Assembly: GCF_004123195.1 (NCBI RefSeq) | Contig: NZ_SDLI01000006.1 | Coordinates: 310,001-374,000, forward strand | DNA from: Ammoniphilus sp. CFH 90114 | GTDB lineage: Bacteria; Bacillota; Bacilli; Aneurinibacillales; RAOX-1 | Reading direction: 5' to 3' | DNA: 64,000 nucleotides | Part shown: one piece after another, positions 17,735 through 25,770 of the stretch | Position numbering within the stretch: position 1 is the stretch's first letter | How the letters are laid out: every line of letters begins with the position of its first letter | The notes under the pieces: generated by a model | Databases searched by the model: none | Seen by the model: the letters and a program-made list of their open reading frames with translations, nothing else | What the model was told of the DNA's origin: nothing | Made by a program: the position numbers and the translations under genes

Positions 17735-18883
17735 TTAATGAAAATCAATCTTTATACTTACAACTTCCGGTCGATTTCCTATTCTTAAAGGCGGACCCCA
17801 AGTGCCAAAACCTGAAGATACAATTAGATGATAGGCATCCTTTTTAAGTAAACCCCAATCTATTTCATAGATTTGCCCTGTGATCAGATTCGCTGGAAAG
17901 ATCTGTCCCCTGTGGGTATGACCAGAAAGTTGCAAGTCAATCCCAAGCTCCTGAGCCCGGGAGAGATCTAGTGGCTGATGATCTAATAAGATCAAAGGTT
18001 TTGACGGATCTGTTCCCACAAGCAGTTCCTCTAGTTCCATCCGATCAACTCCCCTACGCCGATTAGGATCATCTCTACCTATTAGGTGAAAATGGTCTCC
18101 TATAGTAATATAATTATCCTTTAACACAGTAATACCCGATTCTATTAACTCATTCATAAGTTCACTTTGGTCATCCCGGAGGTCGCGGTCATGATTGCCA
18201 GGAACAATGTATGTTCCCATTGGGGATTGCAGTCGCGCTAATACAGCAGCCAATTTCGCTCCTTGTTCCGGTAGAAGACTCCCATCCGTAATATCCCCAG
18301 CAAGTAAAATGATGTCTGGTTGTAGATCCTTAACCATTTCCACCATTCGTTCAATTCTCTTCGTATCTATAATAGGGCCATAATGTAGATCGGAAACCAA
18401 TGCAATGTGTAGTTGATCAAGTGGTCCTGCATTCTTATATACGGTTAAGTCATACTCTTTCACTATGGGATTTCGAGCATTCCAACTGCCGTAAACTACT
18501 ACAATTAACACGAGGCACACAAGCAAAAAACCTAAGGTCAGTGGAGTTTTTTTATGATCTCTGATTATGACTGGTAAAAAGGCAATCCTTTTATCCAATA
18601 ACCTTATTAAATCAGTAACCAGAAGCAGCAAAAATAGATAGGAAACCGCCACCATGGAGTACCCTCCCCAGATGGTAAGAACCGGAGCAATGGTAATAGG
18701 CAACACTTCCTCCCCTAGCTCAGCTAGGGGGAAGGATAAAATGAGTAAAAGAAAAAAGATCCAATAGAGTATCTGGTAGGGACGTGGCGCCTGTTTGCCA
18801 AGGGTATACCACCCCCTGCTCCCTATGTAATAACTCATTAGACCATATAAACCTAAAAATACTGTAGTAATTATTCCCCACAT
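17735..18883 (-). CDS. Membrane-anchored metallophosphoesterase (YkuE/YaeI-like)
   Basis: About 382 residues. The N-terminal third has four membrane segments; the rest is a calcineurin-type phosphoesterase with all metal motifs: SDLHYG, GDITDG, PGNHD and SGHTHRGQ. Related enzymes act on lipids or nucleotides at the membrane surface. ATG 18883 has AAAGGAG 9 nt upstream; an in-frame start at 18937 lacks a site. Single gene, convergent with the aminotransferase gene. Confidence 0.88.
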   Translation of the reverse strand: MWGIITTVFLGLYGLMSYYIGSRGWYTLGKQAPRPYQILYWIFFLLLILSFPLAELGEEVLPITIAPVLTIWGGYSMVAVSYLFLLLLVTDLIRLLDKRIAFLPVIIRDHKKTPLTLGFLLVCLVLIVVVYGSWNARNPIVKEYDLTVYKNAGPLDQLHIALVSDLHYGPIIDTKRIERMVEMVKDLQPDIILLAGDITDGSLLPEQGAKLAAVLARLQSPMGTYIVPGNHDRDLRDDQSELMNELIESGITVLKDNYITIGDHFHLIGRDDPNRRRGVDRMELEELLVGTDPSKPLILLDHQPLDLSRAQELGIDLQLSGHTHRGQIFPANLITGQIYEIDWGLLKKDAYHLIVSSGFGTWGPPLRIGNRPEVVSIKIDFH

Positions 18884-18989
18884 TGTTCGTATCTCCTTTC
18901 TATGTCCGAGATTAAAATAAAAAGAAATAGAAAGCAAGAACTATCCATTAGATTAACCCAAATGCTATTCGTACTCACAAGGTGGAACA

Positions 18990-19180
18990 AATAAGCGGAG
19001 AGTTTTCCGCTATTGATCATGAACAACTAAAAAGCGGCCTAATAAGCGGATTTTTTTCCGCTAAATCATCAAATCTTCCTTAATTTGAGGCATTTTTATT
19101 GAATAACGAAAAAAAATCCGTCTATTCGGGCAATATCAGTACCATCTACAAAAATAAGCGGGATTGCTCCGCTTATTTTT
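18990..19180. repeat. Cluster of AATAAGCGGA hairpin repeats (copy set 1)
   Basis: Four hairpins of one family, consensus AATAAGCGGA-N5-8-TCCGCTTATT: 18990-19014, 19041-19063, a degenerate one at about 19102-19128, and a perfect one at 19150-19180. A spacer TCCTTAATTTGAGGCAT links the second and third. The same hairpins and a very similar spacer recur at 32536-32720. The gap 18884-19191 holds no gene. Confidence 0.85.
19150..19180 (-). terminator. Terminator built from a repeat hairpin
   Basis: 12-bp perfect stem (arms 19150-19161 and 19169-19180, loop of 7) ending in TTTTT on the minus strand, 11 nt after the stop of the YfjL-like gene. A family repeat apparently serves as the terminator. 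Confidence 0.75.
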
Positions 19181-19191
19181 TATGAGCCATC

Positions 19192-19887
19192 TCAATTCCC
19201 TTTGGGAAACTCCGTTACCTCACAGATATTCCTGATCTCCTCCTTATTAACCAAGACGTTATTCTTTATTTCGCAACTTATGAACACTTGTCCATCTTCT
19301 CCCGTTGGATCGAAGAAAATTAAGACTTCTCCGTTTTTGACGTTTTCCTGAACGACCTTACTGAACGCATAGATCTGTTCCCAAATCTCCTCGGTATCGT
19401 CAAACGTCTTGTTCATTCTCACACTGGCAGATAACAAAGAATCTGTTTCTCGATAAGTTGGAAACCTTGCCTCTTTCACTTGATCTAGGCTCTCCCCCTG
19501 CACAGTACTTACCCCAAAATAAATGAGGTCTGGAAATACCTTCTTGACCTCAGTTTCAAAGTCTCGCTTCATTTCATATTCCCATGTTCGTTCGGGGTAA
19601 TTGTCAACATAAAGGTACTGTCCATATCCTTGTGTTGCATGAAATTCTATTTCTTGATTTTGCAGAGGTGAGACAATGATTCCATATTTTCCATCTTTGA
19701 AGTTGTATATCATCTTTTTTACGTTAAATTCCTCTTTATATCGTTCATCTAAGTAGCTTATTAAATCCTTAGAAACAGATACCTTTTTCCAAGGGAGTCC
19801 GAACAAGGAAGAGTACAACAGTGCGGAAATCACCAAAATGATTGTTATTATCGTCAACCATATAAACTTCTTTCTTCTCACTTTCAC
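19192..19887 (-). CDS. Membrane-anchored YfjL-like protein of unknown function
   Basis: About 231 residues: basic N-terminus, one membrane helix (about 11-31), then an extracellular domain with no cysteine-rich or enzymatic motif that I recognise. The pattern of a helix followed by YLDERYKEEFNVKKMIYNFKDGKYGI resembles YfjL-type proteins of Bacillus, but this is weak recognition. Start: AAGGAG lies 8 nt before GTG 19887, whereas GTG 19896 would overlap it. A small possibly frameshifted gene precedes it on the same strand. Confidence 0.6.
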   Translation of the reverse strand: MKVRRKKFIWLTIITIILVISALLYSSLFGLPWKKVSVSKDLISYLDERYKEEFNVKKMIYNFKDGKYGIIVSPLQNQEIEFHATQGYGQYLYVDNYPERTWEYEMKRDFETEVKKVFPDLIYFGVSTVQGESLDQVKEARFPTYRETDSLLSASVRMNKTFDDTEEIWEQIYAFSKVVQENVKNGEVLIFFDPTGEDGQVFISCEIKNNVLVNKEEIRNICEVTEFPKGN

Positions 19888-19899
19888 CCTCTTCACTCC

Positions 19900-20089
19900 T
19901 TAGCGAATATTTTCCCATATAATCCGATTCTCTTCTTCACTGGCTTCTTGGAGATAAATTCCAATGAATACGACACCCATAACAAACGTTGTAAGTATTC
20001 CTCTTTTCTTTAGCGCTTTTACTCACGTCCTTTAGACGAAATTCATTTCTTTTCATTCTCAGAAGCCATCGGTTATTTAATAAGTTCAT
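19900..20089 (-). pseudogene. Possible small membrane-protein gene with a frameshift
   Basis: ATG 20089 has an excellent GGAGGGGG site 4 nt upstream and opens a 50-codon frame (MNLLNNRWLLRMKRNEFRLK...) closing at 19937. A second frame, closing at 19900, encodes KKRGILTTFVMGVVFIGIYL followed by an acidic tail: a basic stop-transfer start and one membrane helix. A single-base shift in the A-rich stretch at about 19992-20020 would join them into one protein of about 63 residues ending 12 nt before the YfjL-like gene. The rest of 19888-20247 holds divergent promoters. It could be a real frameshift, a sequencing error or chance. Confidence 0.4.
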
Positions 20090-20177
20090 TCTACCCCCTC
20101 CGATCGTAACGACATAGTACTAACTTTTATTGGTACCATTAACCCAATCAAGAGTTTTTACTTTTTTCTGATTTGTG

Positions 20178-20206
20178 TTACATTTCTCAACAAGATGTGA
20201 TAAAAT
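20178..20206 (+). promoter_or_regulatory. Candidate sigma-A promoter of the PheC-like gene
   Basis: TTACAT and TAAAAT separated by 17 nt, about 40 bp before the ATG at 20248. Confidence 0.4.
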
Positions 20207-20247
20207 ACCAAATAATATGCCATAATTCAATAAATAGGAGGGCTTTT

Positions 20248-21198
20248 ATGAATAAAAGTAGATTATTAAAAGGAGTGTTAGCCTTATCTCTATTTGCGTC
20301 TGGTTATTTTGCAGCTGCTGCTACTCCTTATGCTAATGCTAATTCAGACCAGTCTGTAAAGGTAATTGTTGATGGAAAAGGAGTGACGGGGCAATTGGTT
20401 GAGGGTCATGCGGTAGTATCTGCTCGTGCGATGGCCGATGCTCTCGGTCGTGTCGTAACTTGGGATTCAAAAGAAAACACAGTGCAGATTGAATCGCGGT
20501 TGGATACCATTATTAAAAGAGGAGTCATTCGAATTGGAACAACAGGGGATTACAAACCGTTTACTTACCTTAATCCAGAAACCAATACATATGAAGGACA
20601 TGATATTGATACGGCAAAGCAGCTAGCTAAGGATTTAGGCGTAGAAGTAGAATTTGTACAAACTTCTTGGAGAAGACTGATGGATGATCTCTTGGCAGAT
20701 AAATTTGATATAGCAATGGGTGGGATCTCTCGCACCTTGGAGCGTCAAAAGAAAGCTCAATTAACTACTCCATATCTAGACTATGGAAAATCTCCGTTGA
20801 TTCGTCCTGAAGATAAGGATAAGTTTACAAGCCTTGATGCTATCGATCAACCTGGAGTTAAGATTGGGGTAAATCCTGGCGGTACGAATCAAAAGTTCGT
20901 AAATGAACATATAAAGAAAGCTGAAGTTATTGTCGTTGAGAATAACTTAGAGATTCCTGATATGGTTGCAGATGGTAAAGTGGACGTCATGATCACGGAT
21001 AGTATTGAAGCTATCCGTTATGGAAAAGATAACCCTCGCCTCTACGCAGCCTTGGCCGATCGTACATTCACCAAAAGCCAGATGGGATACCTAATGCACC
21101 GTGGAGACTCGATCTTCTCGAATTGGGTTGATCTTTGGATGCAAGAGATGAAACTTAAAGGTGAATTTACAAAACTTGAAAAGAAATGGCTAGACTAG
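20248..21198 (+). CDS. Secreted cyclohexadienyl-dehydratase-like binding protein with N-terminal copper-amine-oxidase-type domain
   Basis: 316 residues. Signal peptide (to about residue 32), then a short beta domain of the copper amine oxidase N-terminal type (about 35-83), then a periplasmic-binding fold close to PheC (LDTIIKRGVIRIGTTGDYKPF, AMGGISRTLERQ, NPGGTN). PheC proteins are exported prephenate/arogenate dehydratases that evolved from amino-acid-binding proteins. At residue 215 Gln follows NPGGTN; I recall Glu at this place as the catalytic residue in active enzymes, so binding rather than catalysis is possible. AGGAGGG lies 6 nt before ATG 20248. Single gene with terminator; no permease nearby. 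Confidence 0.8.
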   Translation: MNKSRLLKGVLALSLFASGYFAAAATPYANANSDQSVKVIVDGKGVTGQLVEGHAVVSARAMADALGRVVTWDSKENTVQIESRLDTIIKRGVIRIGTTGDYKPFTYLNPETNTYEGHDIDTAKQLAKDLGVEVEFVQTSWRRLMDDLLADKFDIAMGGISRTLERQKKAQLTTPYLDYGKSPLIRPEDKDKFTSLDAIDQPGVKIGVNPGGTNQKFVNEHIKKAEVIVVENNLEIPDMVADGKVDVMITDSIEAIRYGKDNPRLYAALADRTFTKSQMGYLMHRGDSIFSNWVDLWMQEMKLKGEFTKLEKKWLD

Positions 21199-21207
21199 TG
21201 CTAAGAT

Positions 21208-21233
21208 AGGTCGCAGATTTGCGACCTTTTTTT
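21208..21233 (+). terminator. Terminator of PheC-like gene
   Basis: 8-bp stem (arms 21208-21215 and 21220-21227, loop of 4) followed by a run of T, 10 nt after the stop. Confidence 0.9.
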
Positions 21234-21423
21234 GTTCGCTTTCGTATATGTTTTATTTTCTATTGATATCAGAAAATCTCCCCACATTTGACCATTGATT
21301 CATGCACCCGTTTCATCGGCTACGCCTTTCGATTTTCACTGTAAGAAAACATTACATACATTACACCTTCGATCTTCCCAGCGCTTATAGTAACAATAAC
21401 AAACCGAAAAGGAAGTGGAACAC

Positions 21424-21663
21424 ATGACTACTGACATCATTCTTCAGAAATCAGCGCCATACCGTTTATTAGAGGAGATTGCTGTGCAAAGCTCCGCTTT
21501 CGAATCGGAGATCTATCTCATGAAGGGAAATTTCAAAGCAAACGCCAAGAATCTTATAGATTTGATAACGCTGTCCCTGCACCCCTTTGACCATCTATTT
21601 CTGATCATCGAGGGAACCGATTCAAACGAAGCACAGGAAAAGATTGTTAAGTTGCTAAATTAA
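21424..21663 (+). CDS. HPr-like small protein lacking phosphorylation sites
   Basis: 79 residues. The C-terminal two thirds follow the HPr/Crh pattern (SEIYLMKGNFKANAKNLIDLITLSLH, then IIEGTDSNEAQEKIVKLL). The region of the HPr active-site histidine reads KSAPYRLLEE without His, and the regulatory Ser46 position is Asn (NAKNLID). If it is an HPr relative it cannot be phosphorylated like HPr and may only bind partners. ATG 21424 is preferred over GTG 21415, which abuts the AAGGAAG site. Monocistronic. Family assignment is by eye. Confidence 0.55.
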   Translation: MTTDIILQKSAPYRLLEEIAVQSSAFESEIYLMKGNFKANAKNLIDLITLSLHPFDHLFLIIEGTDSNEAQEKIVKLLN

Positions 21664-21674
21664 GAAGAATTTCT

Positions 21675-21730
21675 AAAGAAGCTTTTCTGCCTTCATAGGC
21701 TCTCTTCATGATAAGAAAAGCTTCTTTTAT
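21675..21730. terminator. Bidirectional terminator
   Basis: 14-bp perfect stem (arms 21675-21688 and 21714-21727) with a long loop and T-rich flank, between the convergent HPr-like and metallo-hydrolase genes. Confidence 0.75.
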
Positions 21731-21738
21731 CTTTTGTA

Positions 21739-22695
21739 CTATTTTTTAAATAAAACGTTTCCACCATCATCCACGCTTTTTTGTATTTCACCTAACCCTA
21801 CTAGATAATTCAAATGCGCTAGTGTTTCACCCATAGCAAATCGCTGTTCATGAACAGTGAGTTCTCTTTTAAACAAGCGATTGCAGATATCATAGGCGGT
21901 CTCTTCCCCAATTACATCGTCTAAAACCTGTGCCAATCGTTCTTCATGGTGTTTTAGAATTTCATTGATACGTTCACCCACATCCGTAATGATTGGCCCA
22001 TGACCAGGTAGTATGAGCGAAATTTCTAGACTCTGAATTCGATTCAGCGATTCTATATAAGCCTTCAGAGGGTTCTCCTCTCCATATCCATAATAAGAGA
22101 TATTGGGAGTGATTTTCTTTAGGATGTGATCTCCGCCTAGCAAGACCTTTTCCTCTAAATTATAAAAGCACATGTGACCATCCGCATGTCCTGGTGTTGA
22201 TATAGCTTCATATTTCAATTCCCCAATTTGCAGATATTCACCTTCTTCAAATGTCTCCAACCGCTTAGGCAAAGGCATGAGGTAAGAGTGAAATTTTTGA
22301 TCATACTCTGCCATATCCACTAGTAAATCAGCTGGTAACCCGTTGTTTTCAAAAAACTCGCGAGTCTTTGAATACGTTGAGTCTTGCCAAACATATTGCG
22401 CCCAATAGCCTGCAAGTTTACTAATCTTAACTGGAGCTTGGGTCCATTCCTCCATTCGACCTGCAAACCCAAGATGATCAGGGTGATGATGAGTCAGAAT
22501 GATATCATCAATATCCTCCGCCACATTAATTCCATTCGTCTCAAACGCCTCTTGCCATACATTCTCCGTCTCCTTCCGATTCAAACCTGTATCTATGATC
22601 TTCCATCGATTCCCTTGACGAGCCAGATAACAGTGAACATGATTAAGTCGAAAAGGAAGCGGGATCGTTATTTGATATAAACCATATTTCTCCAT
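21739..22695 (-). CDS. MBL-fold metallo-hydrolase
   Basis: 318 residues, cytosolic. Zinc motif HHHPDH with H69, H71, D73 and H74, then later metal ligands in TPGHADGHM and LPGHGP. The length and the C-terminal helical extension (winged-helix-like) match the YqjP/LACTB2-type subgroup rather than glyoxalase II. AAAGGAGGAG precedes the ATG. It lies 3' of the second peptide-importer operon but beyond that operon's terminator, so it is a separate unit. Substrate unknown. Confidence 0.85.
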   Translation of the reverse strand: MEKYGLYQITIPLPFRLNHVHCYLARQGNRWKIIDTGLNRKETENVWQEAFETNGINVAEDIDDIILTHHHPDHLGFAGRMEEWTQAPVKISKLAGYWAQYVWQDSTYSKTREFFENNGLPADLLVDMAEYDQKFHSYLMPLPKRLETFEEGEYLQIGELKYEAISTPGHADGHMCFYNLEEKVLLGGDHILKKITPNISYYGYGEENPLKAYIESLNRIQSLEISLILPGHGPIITDVGERINEILKHHEERLAQVLDDVIGEETAYDICNRLFKRELTVHEQRFAMGETLAHLNYLVGLGEIQKSVDDGGNVLFKK

Positions 22696-22790
22696 GAGTC
22701 TCCTCCTTTTCCCTCTATATTACCATAATCTATAAACTTATCTCTTCCATTTTGGGTGAATCAACTTCGTAATTCCGTAACCTTAACTAG

Positions 22791-22814
22791 AAAAAACCAG
22801 GGGAACCCCCCTGG
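22791..22814 (-). terminator. Terminator of the second peptide-importer operon
   Basis: 7-bp GC-rich stem (arms 22797-22803 and 22808-22814, loop of 4) followed by six T on the minus strand, 16 nt after the dppF stop. Confidence 0.9.
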
Positions 22815-22830
22815 CAACACTTCAAAAACT

Positions 22831-23814
22831 TTACGATTTATACTGATCATCATACAAGTGACAACTCACAAAACCGTTGTCAACGACGGTTTCTCTGGGC
22901 TTCACCGTCTTACAGACATCCATTCTATAGCTGCATCGAGTATGGAAGGAACAGCCTTCCGGTGGGGATGCTGGACTGGGCAAGTCCCCCTGAAGAATAA
23001 TTCTCTCTTTTTTAACATCCGGATCTAATGAAGGGACTGCAGACATCAGGGCCTGTGTGTATGGATGTAGAGGTTTCTTAAATAATTGCTTTTTATCGGC
23101 CAGCTCTACTATTTTCCCTAAATACATAACCCCGATACGGTCACTCACATGTTTAACCACACTGAGATCATGTGCAATAAAAATATATGTTAAACCGTAT
23201 GCTTCCTTTAAGTTTTGAAATAGGTTAAGAATTTGGGCTTGAACGGATACATCCAGAGCAGAAACCGGTTCATCAGCAATAATAAGCGATGGATTCACGG
23301 CTATCGCTCTGGCAATCCCAATTCTTTGCCGCTGACCACCACTGAACTCATGTGGATAGAAGCTTGCGTGCTTAGGCCTTAACCCAACGGTCATCAACAG
23401 CTCTGCTATCTTCTCTTTTCTCTCTTGATCTGTCTCACCGATGTGATGCGTAATTAAAGCCTCATTTAAGATTGATCCAACCGTCATTTGTGGATTCAGA
23501 GAAGCATAGGGATCTTGAAAAACAATTTGCATCTTACTTCGTAATTTTCTTAGTTCATTTTGATTTAAATGGGTTACTTCAATTCCATTAAACTTGACAG
23601 ATCCAGCACTTGGCTCAATCAAACGGAGAATACTTCTGCCCATGGTTGACTTCCCGCATCCACTCTCACCTACAATGCCAAGTGTCTCGCCACGATTGAC
23701 TTGGAATGAAATATCGTCGACCGCTTTAATAAAACCCTTGTTCCTTTGGAACAGACCTTTCCCAGTTGGAAAGTAGGTTTTTAAATGATCAACGGATAAT
23801 AAAGTTTGACTCAT
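22831..23814 (-). CDS. dppF: Peptide ABC transporter ATPase DppF/OppF
   Basis: 327 residues. Walker A GESGCGKST, ABC signature LSVVKH region preceded by FSGGQRQRIG, Walker B LIIADEPVSALD, switch His in IAHDLS, and the OppF/DppF C-terminal Cys-rich peptide-transporter tail (PASPPEGCSFHTRCSYRMDVC) that can bind an iron-sulfur cluster in relatives. The start overlaps the dppD stop by 4 nt. Together with DppD it energises uptake through the DppB/DppC pair at 25771-27698. Confidence 0.95.
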   Translation of the reverse strand: MSQTLLSVDHLKTYFPTGKGLFQRNKGFIKAVDDISFQVNRGETLGIVGESGCGKSTMGRSILRLIEPSAGSVKFNGIEVTHLNQNELRKLRSKMQIVFQDPYASLNPQMTVGSILNEALITHHIGETDQERKEKIAELLMTVGLRPKHASFYPHEFSGGQRQRIGIARAIAVNPSLIIADEPVSALDVSVQAQILNLFQNLKEAYGLTYIFIAHDLSVVKHVSDRIGVMYLGKIVELADKKQLFKKPLHPYTQALMSAVPSLDPDVKKERIILQGDLPSPASPPEGCSFHTRCSYRMDVCKTVKPRETVVDNGFVSCHLYDDQYKS

Positions 23815-24812
23815 GAGATTACCTCCTGTCCCTCATAAAGCCAGCACCTAACCAATTGACCTTGATGATTGAAAAGTGGTGGGTTTTGCTCGTGACACTT
23901 CTGAAACGAATGTTGACACCTGTCCCTAAACGCACACCCTGCCTTGATCATACCAAGAGTTGGAACATTCCCTTCTATCGGTTTTAGTGGATCATTACTT
24001 TCATCATCTATATCAGGAACAGAATTTAAAAGACCAATGGTATAGGGATGCTTAGGATGTTTGAAAAGTGTACGCACATCAGCCTGTTCTACAATTTGAC
24101 CGTAATACATAACCATCACGCGATCAGCCATCTCTGCAATGACACCCAGGTCGTGCGTGATAAGCAATATGGATGTGTTGTATTGTTCTTTTAATTCATT
24201 CATAAGCTCTAGTATCTGAGCCTGAATCGTTACGTCGAGGGCTGTAGTCGGTTCGTCAGCAATAAGTAGTTTAGGATTGCATGCCATGGCCATCGCGATG
24301 ACCACTCGTTGCCTCATGCCCCCGGACAATTGATGTGGATAATCGTTTATTATTTTTTCAGCCCTCGGGATTCCTACTTTTTTTAGCATTTCTATTGATT
24401 TCTGCTGGATCTCTTCTTTGCTTAGACTAGAGTGAAGATATATAACTTCTCCAATTTGTTTTCCGATCTTTTGAACAGGGTTCAAGGAAGTCATAGGCTC
24501 TTGAAAGATCATGGACACCCTATTCCCTCGTAGTGAGCGCATTTCTCTTTCTGACAATTGATTGATGTCTTGATCTTGGAGTATAATCTTCCCCTCAGCT
24601 AAACCGGAATGAGGAGGAATGAGTCTCATGAGTGAAAGAGAGGTCACACTTTTCCCGCATCCGGACTCACCTACGAGACCCACCGTTTCTCCTTCATTAA
24701 TGCAAAAATTCAGGTCTCTTACAGCAGGAATAAGCTTCCCACCTTCTCCCTTGAATCTAATATTCATGTTTTCCACTCTCAGCAGCTCTTTTTGCCTTGT
24801 CTTGAGTTCCAT
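23811..24812 (-). CDS. dppD: Peptide ABC transporter ATPase DppD/OppD
   Basis: 333 residues. Walker A GESGCGKSV, signature LSGGMRQRVV, Walker B LLIADEPTTALD, switch His in ITHDLG, and the C-terminal oligopeptide tail with conserved cysteines (AGCAFRDRCQHSFQKC). Partner of DppF, encoded directly downstream with a 4-nt overlap. The gene follows the serine hydrolase by 47 nt in the same operon. Confidence 0.95.
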   Translation of the reverse strand: MELKTRQKELLRVENMNIRFKGEGGKLIPAVRDLNFCINEGETVGLVGESGCGKSVTSLSLMRLIPPHSGLAEGKIILQDQDINQLSEREMRSLRGNRVSMIFQEPMTSLNPVQKIGKQIGEVIYLHSSLSKEEIQQKSIEMLKKVGIPRAEKIINDYPHQLSGGMRQRVVIAMAMACNPKLLIADEPTTALDVTIQAQILELMNELKEQYNTSILLITHDLGVIAEMADRVMVMYYGQIVEQADVRTLFKHPKHPYTIGLLNSVPDIDDESNDPLKPIEGNVPTLGMIKAGCAFRDRCQHSFQKCHEQNPPLFNHQGQLVRCWLYEGQEVIS

Positions 24813-24859
24813 CTTTCACTCCTCCTCTCGGTGGTATTTCTCTATATCACCCTGCTTTT

Positions 24860-25750
24860 CTATTCGCCCAAAAAATGTTGGTACGCGGTTTGAGCCATTT
24901 GAACGATTGTTCTTTCTGCGTCATAAGAAGAGGCCACACCTTTAGAAAACACGCTCATGACAAATGCCCCTTTGTTCTCTGGCATGTAGACAATACCTGC
25001 GTCGTTGACAATTGTTGCCAAGCTTCCGGTTTTATTTGCAATCTTTGTCCCATAAGGGATTAAACGCGGGATACGCTGCCGAAGCTGTTGCTTTAAAAGA
25101 ATGTCAATGATGTCGTCCGAACAATCTTTAGAGACGAATTCTCCTTTGGCTATCATTTCTAGTAATCTTGTCATGTCCTTTGGAGTGCTTACGTTGTTTT
25201 CGGTAGATTCTTGGTAAACAATATTGTCCATATCATATTGGCTAGTATTCAAGCGACGAGTAATTTCGTTAAAGTCTTCCTTGTTATACGATTTTGGAGG
25301 GATGCCAACACAATGGCTTAAAAGTTCCCAAATGGAGTGCTTGATGTACATATTTTGCATCCCTGATTCATGCATTCTTCTTTGGACATGATCTGCTCCT
25401 AGTAAACCCAGAACTTTATCCGTTGCCAAATTATCACTTACGATGATCATCATCGTTGCCATATCTTTAATTGTGACTTCCACTCCAATTTCAAATTCCT
25501 TCAACACACCTGAACCGGGGACGAAGTCTTCTTCTCTTATAGGCATACGTTTGTGCAAGTCGATATTCCCTTTATACGCCTCTTCCATAAGGGCAGCAAG
25601 GATCGGAATCTTCACTACACTCGCTGTTTGAAATAGTCGGTTTTCGTTTATATTGACCTCTTCCTGGGTATTTAAATGTTTAATGGATACGCCAAACATC
25701 CCCACAGCTTCACTTGCAATGGATTCTATCTTCTGCTGTAAACTCATCAT
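24860..25750 (-). CDS. Cytosolic class-A beta-lactamase-like serine hydrolase
   Basis: 296 residues of the class A penicillin-recognising fold: catalytic SVVK (S43, K46), SDN in IIVSDNLATD, and KTG in ANKTGSL. There is no signal peptide or membrane segment, unlike true beta-lactamases, and I do not see the usual omega-loop ExxLN glutamate. Position between the permease and ATPase genes suggests an intracellular hydrolase acting on imported peptides, perhaps D-amino-acid peptides. AAAGGAG lies 5 nt before ATG 25750; GTG 25756 falls in that site. Activity on antibiotics is unlikely but untested. Confidence 0.8.
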   Translation of the reverse strand: MMSLQQKIESIASEAVGMFGVSIKHLNTQEEVNINENRLFQTASVVKIPILAALMEEAYKGNIDLHKRMPIREEDFVPGSGVLKEFEIGVEVTIKDMATMMIIVSDNLATDKVLGLLGADHVQRRMHESGMQNMYIKHSIWELLSHCVGIPPKSYNKEDFNEITRRLNTSQYDMDNIVYQESTENNVSTPKDMTRLLEMIAKGEFVSKDCSDDIIDILLKQQLRQRIPRLIPYGTKIANKTGSLATIVNDAGIVYMPENKGAFVMSVFSKGVASSYDAERTIVQMAQTAYQHFLGE

Positions 25751-25770
25751 AATCACTCCTTTTAATTCAT

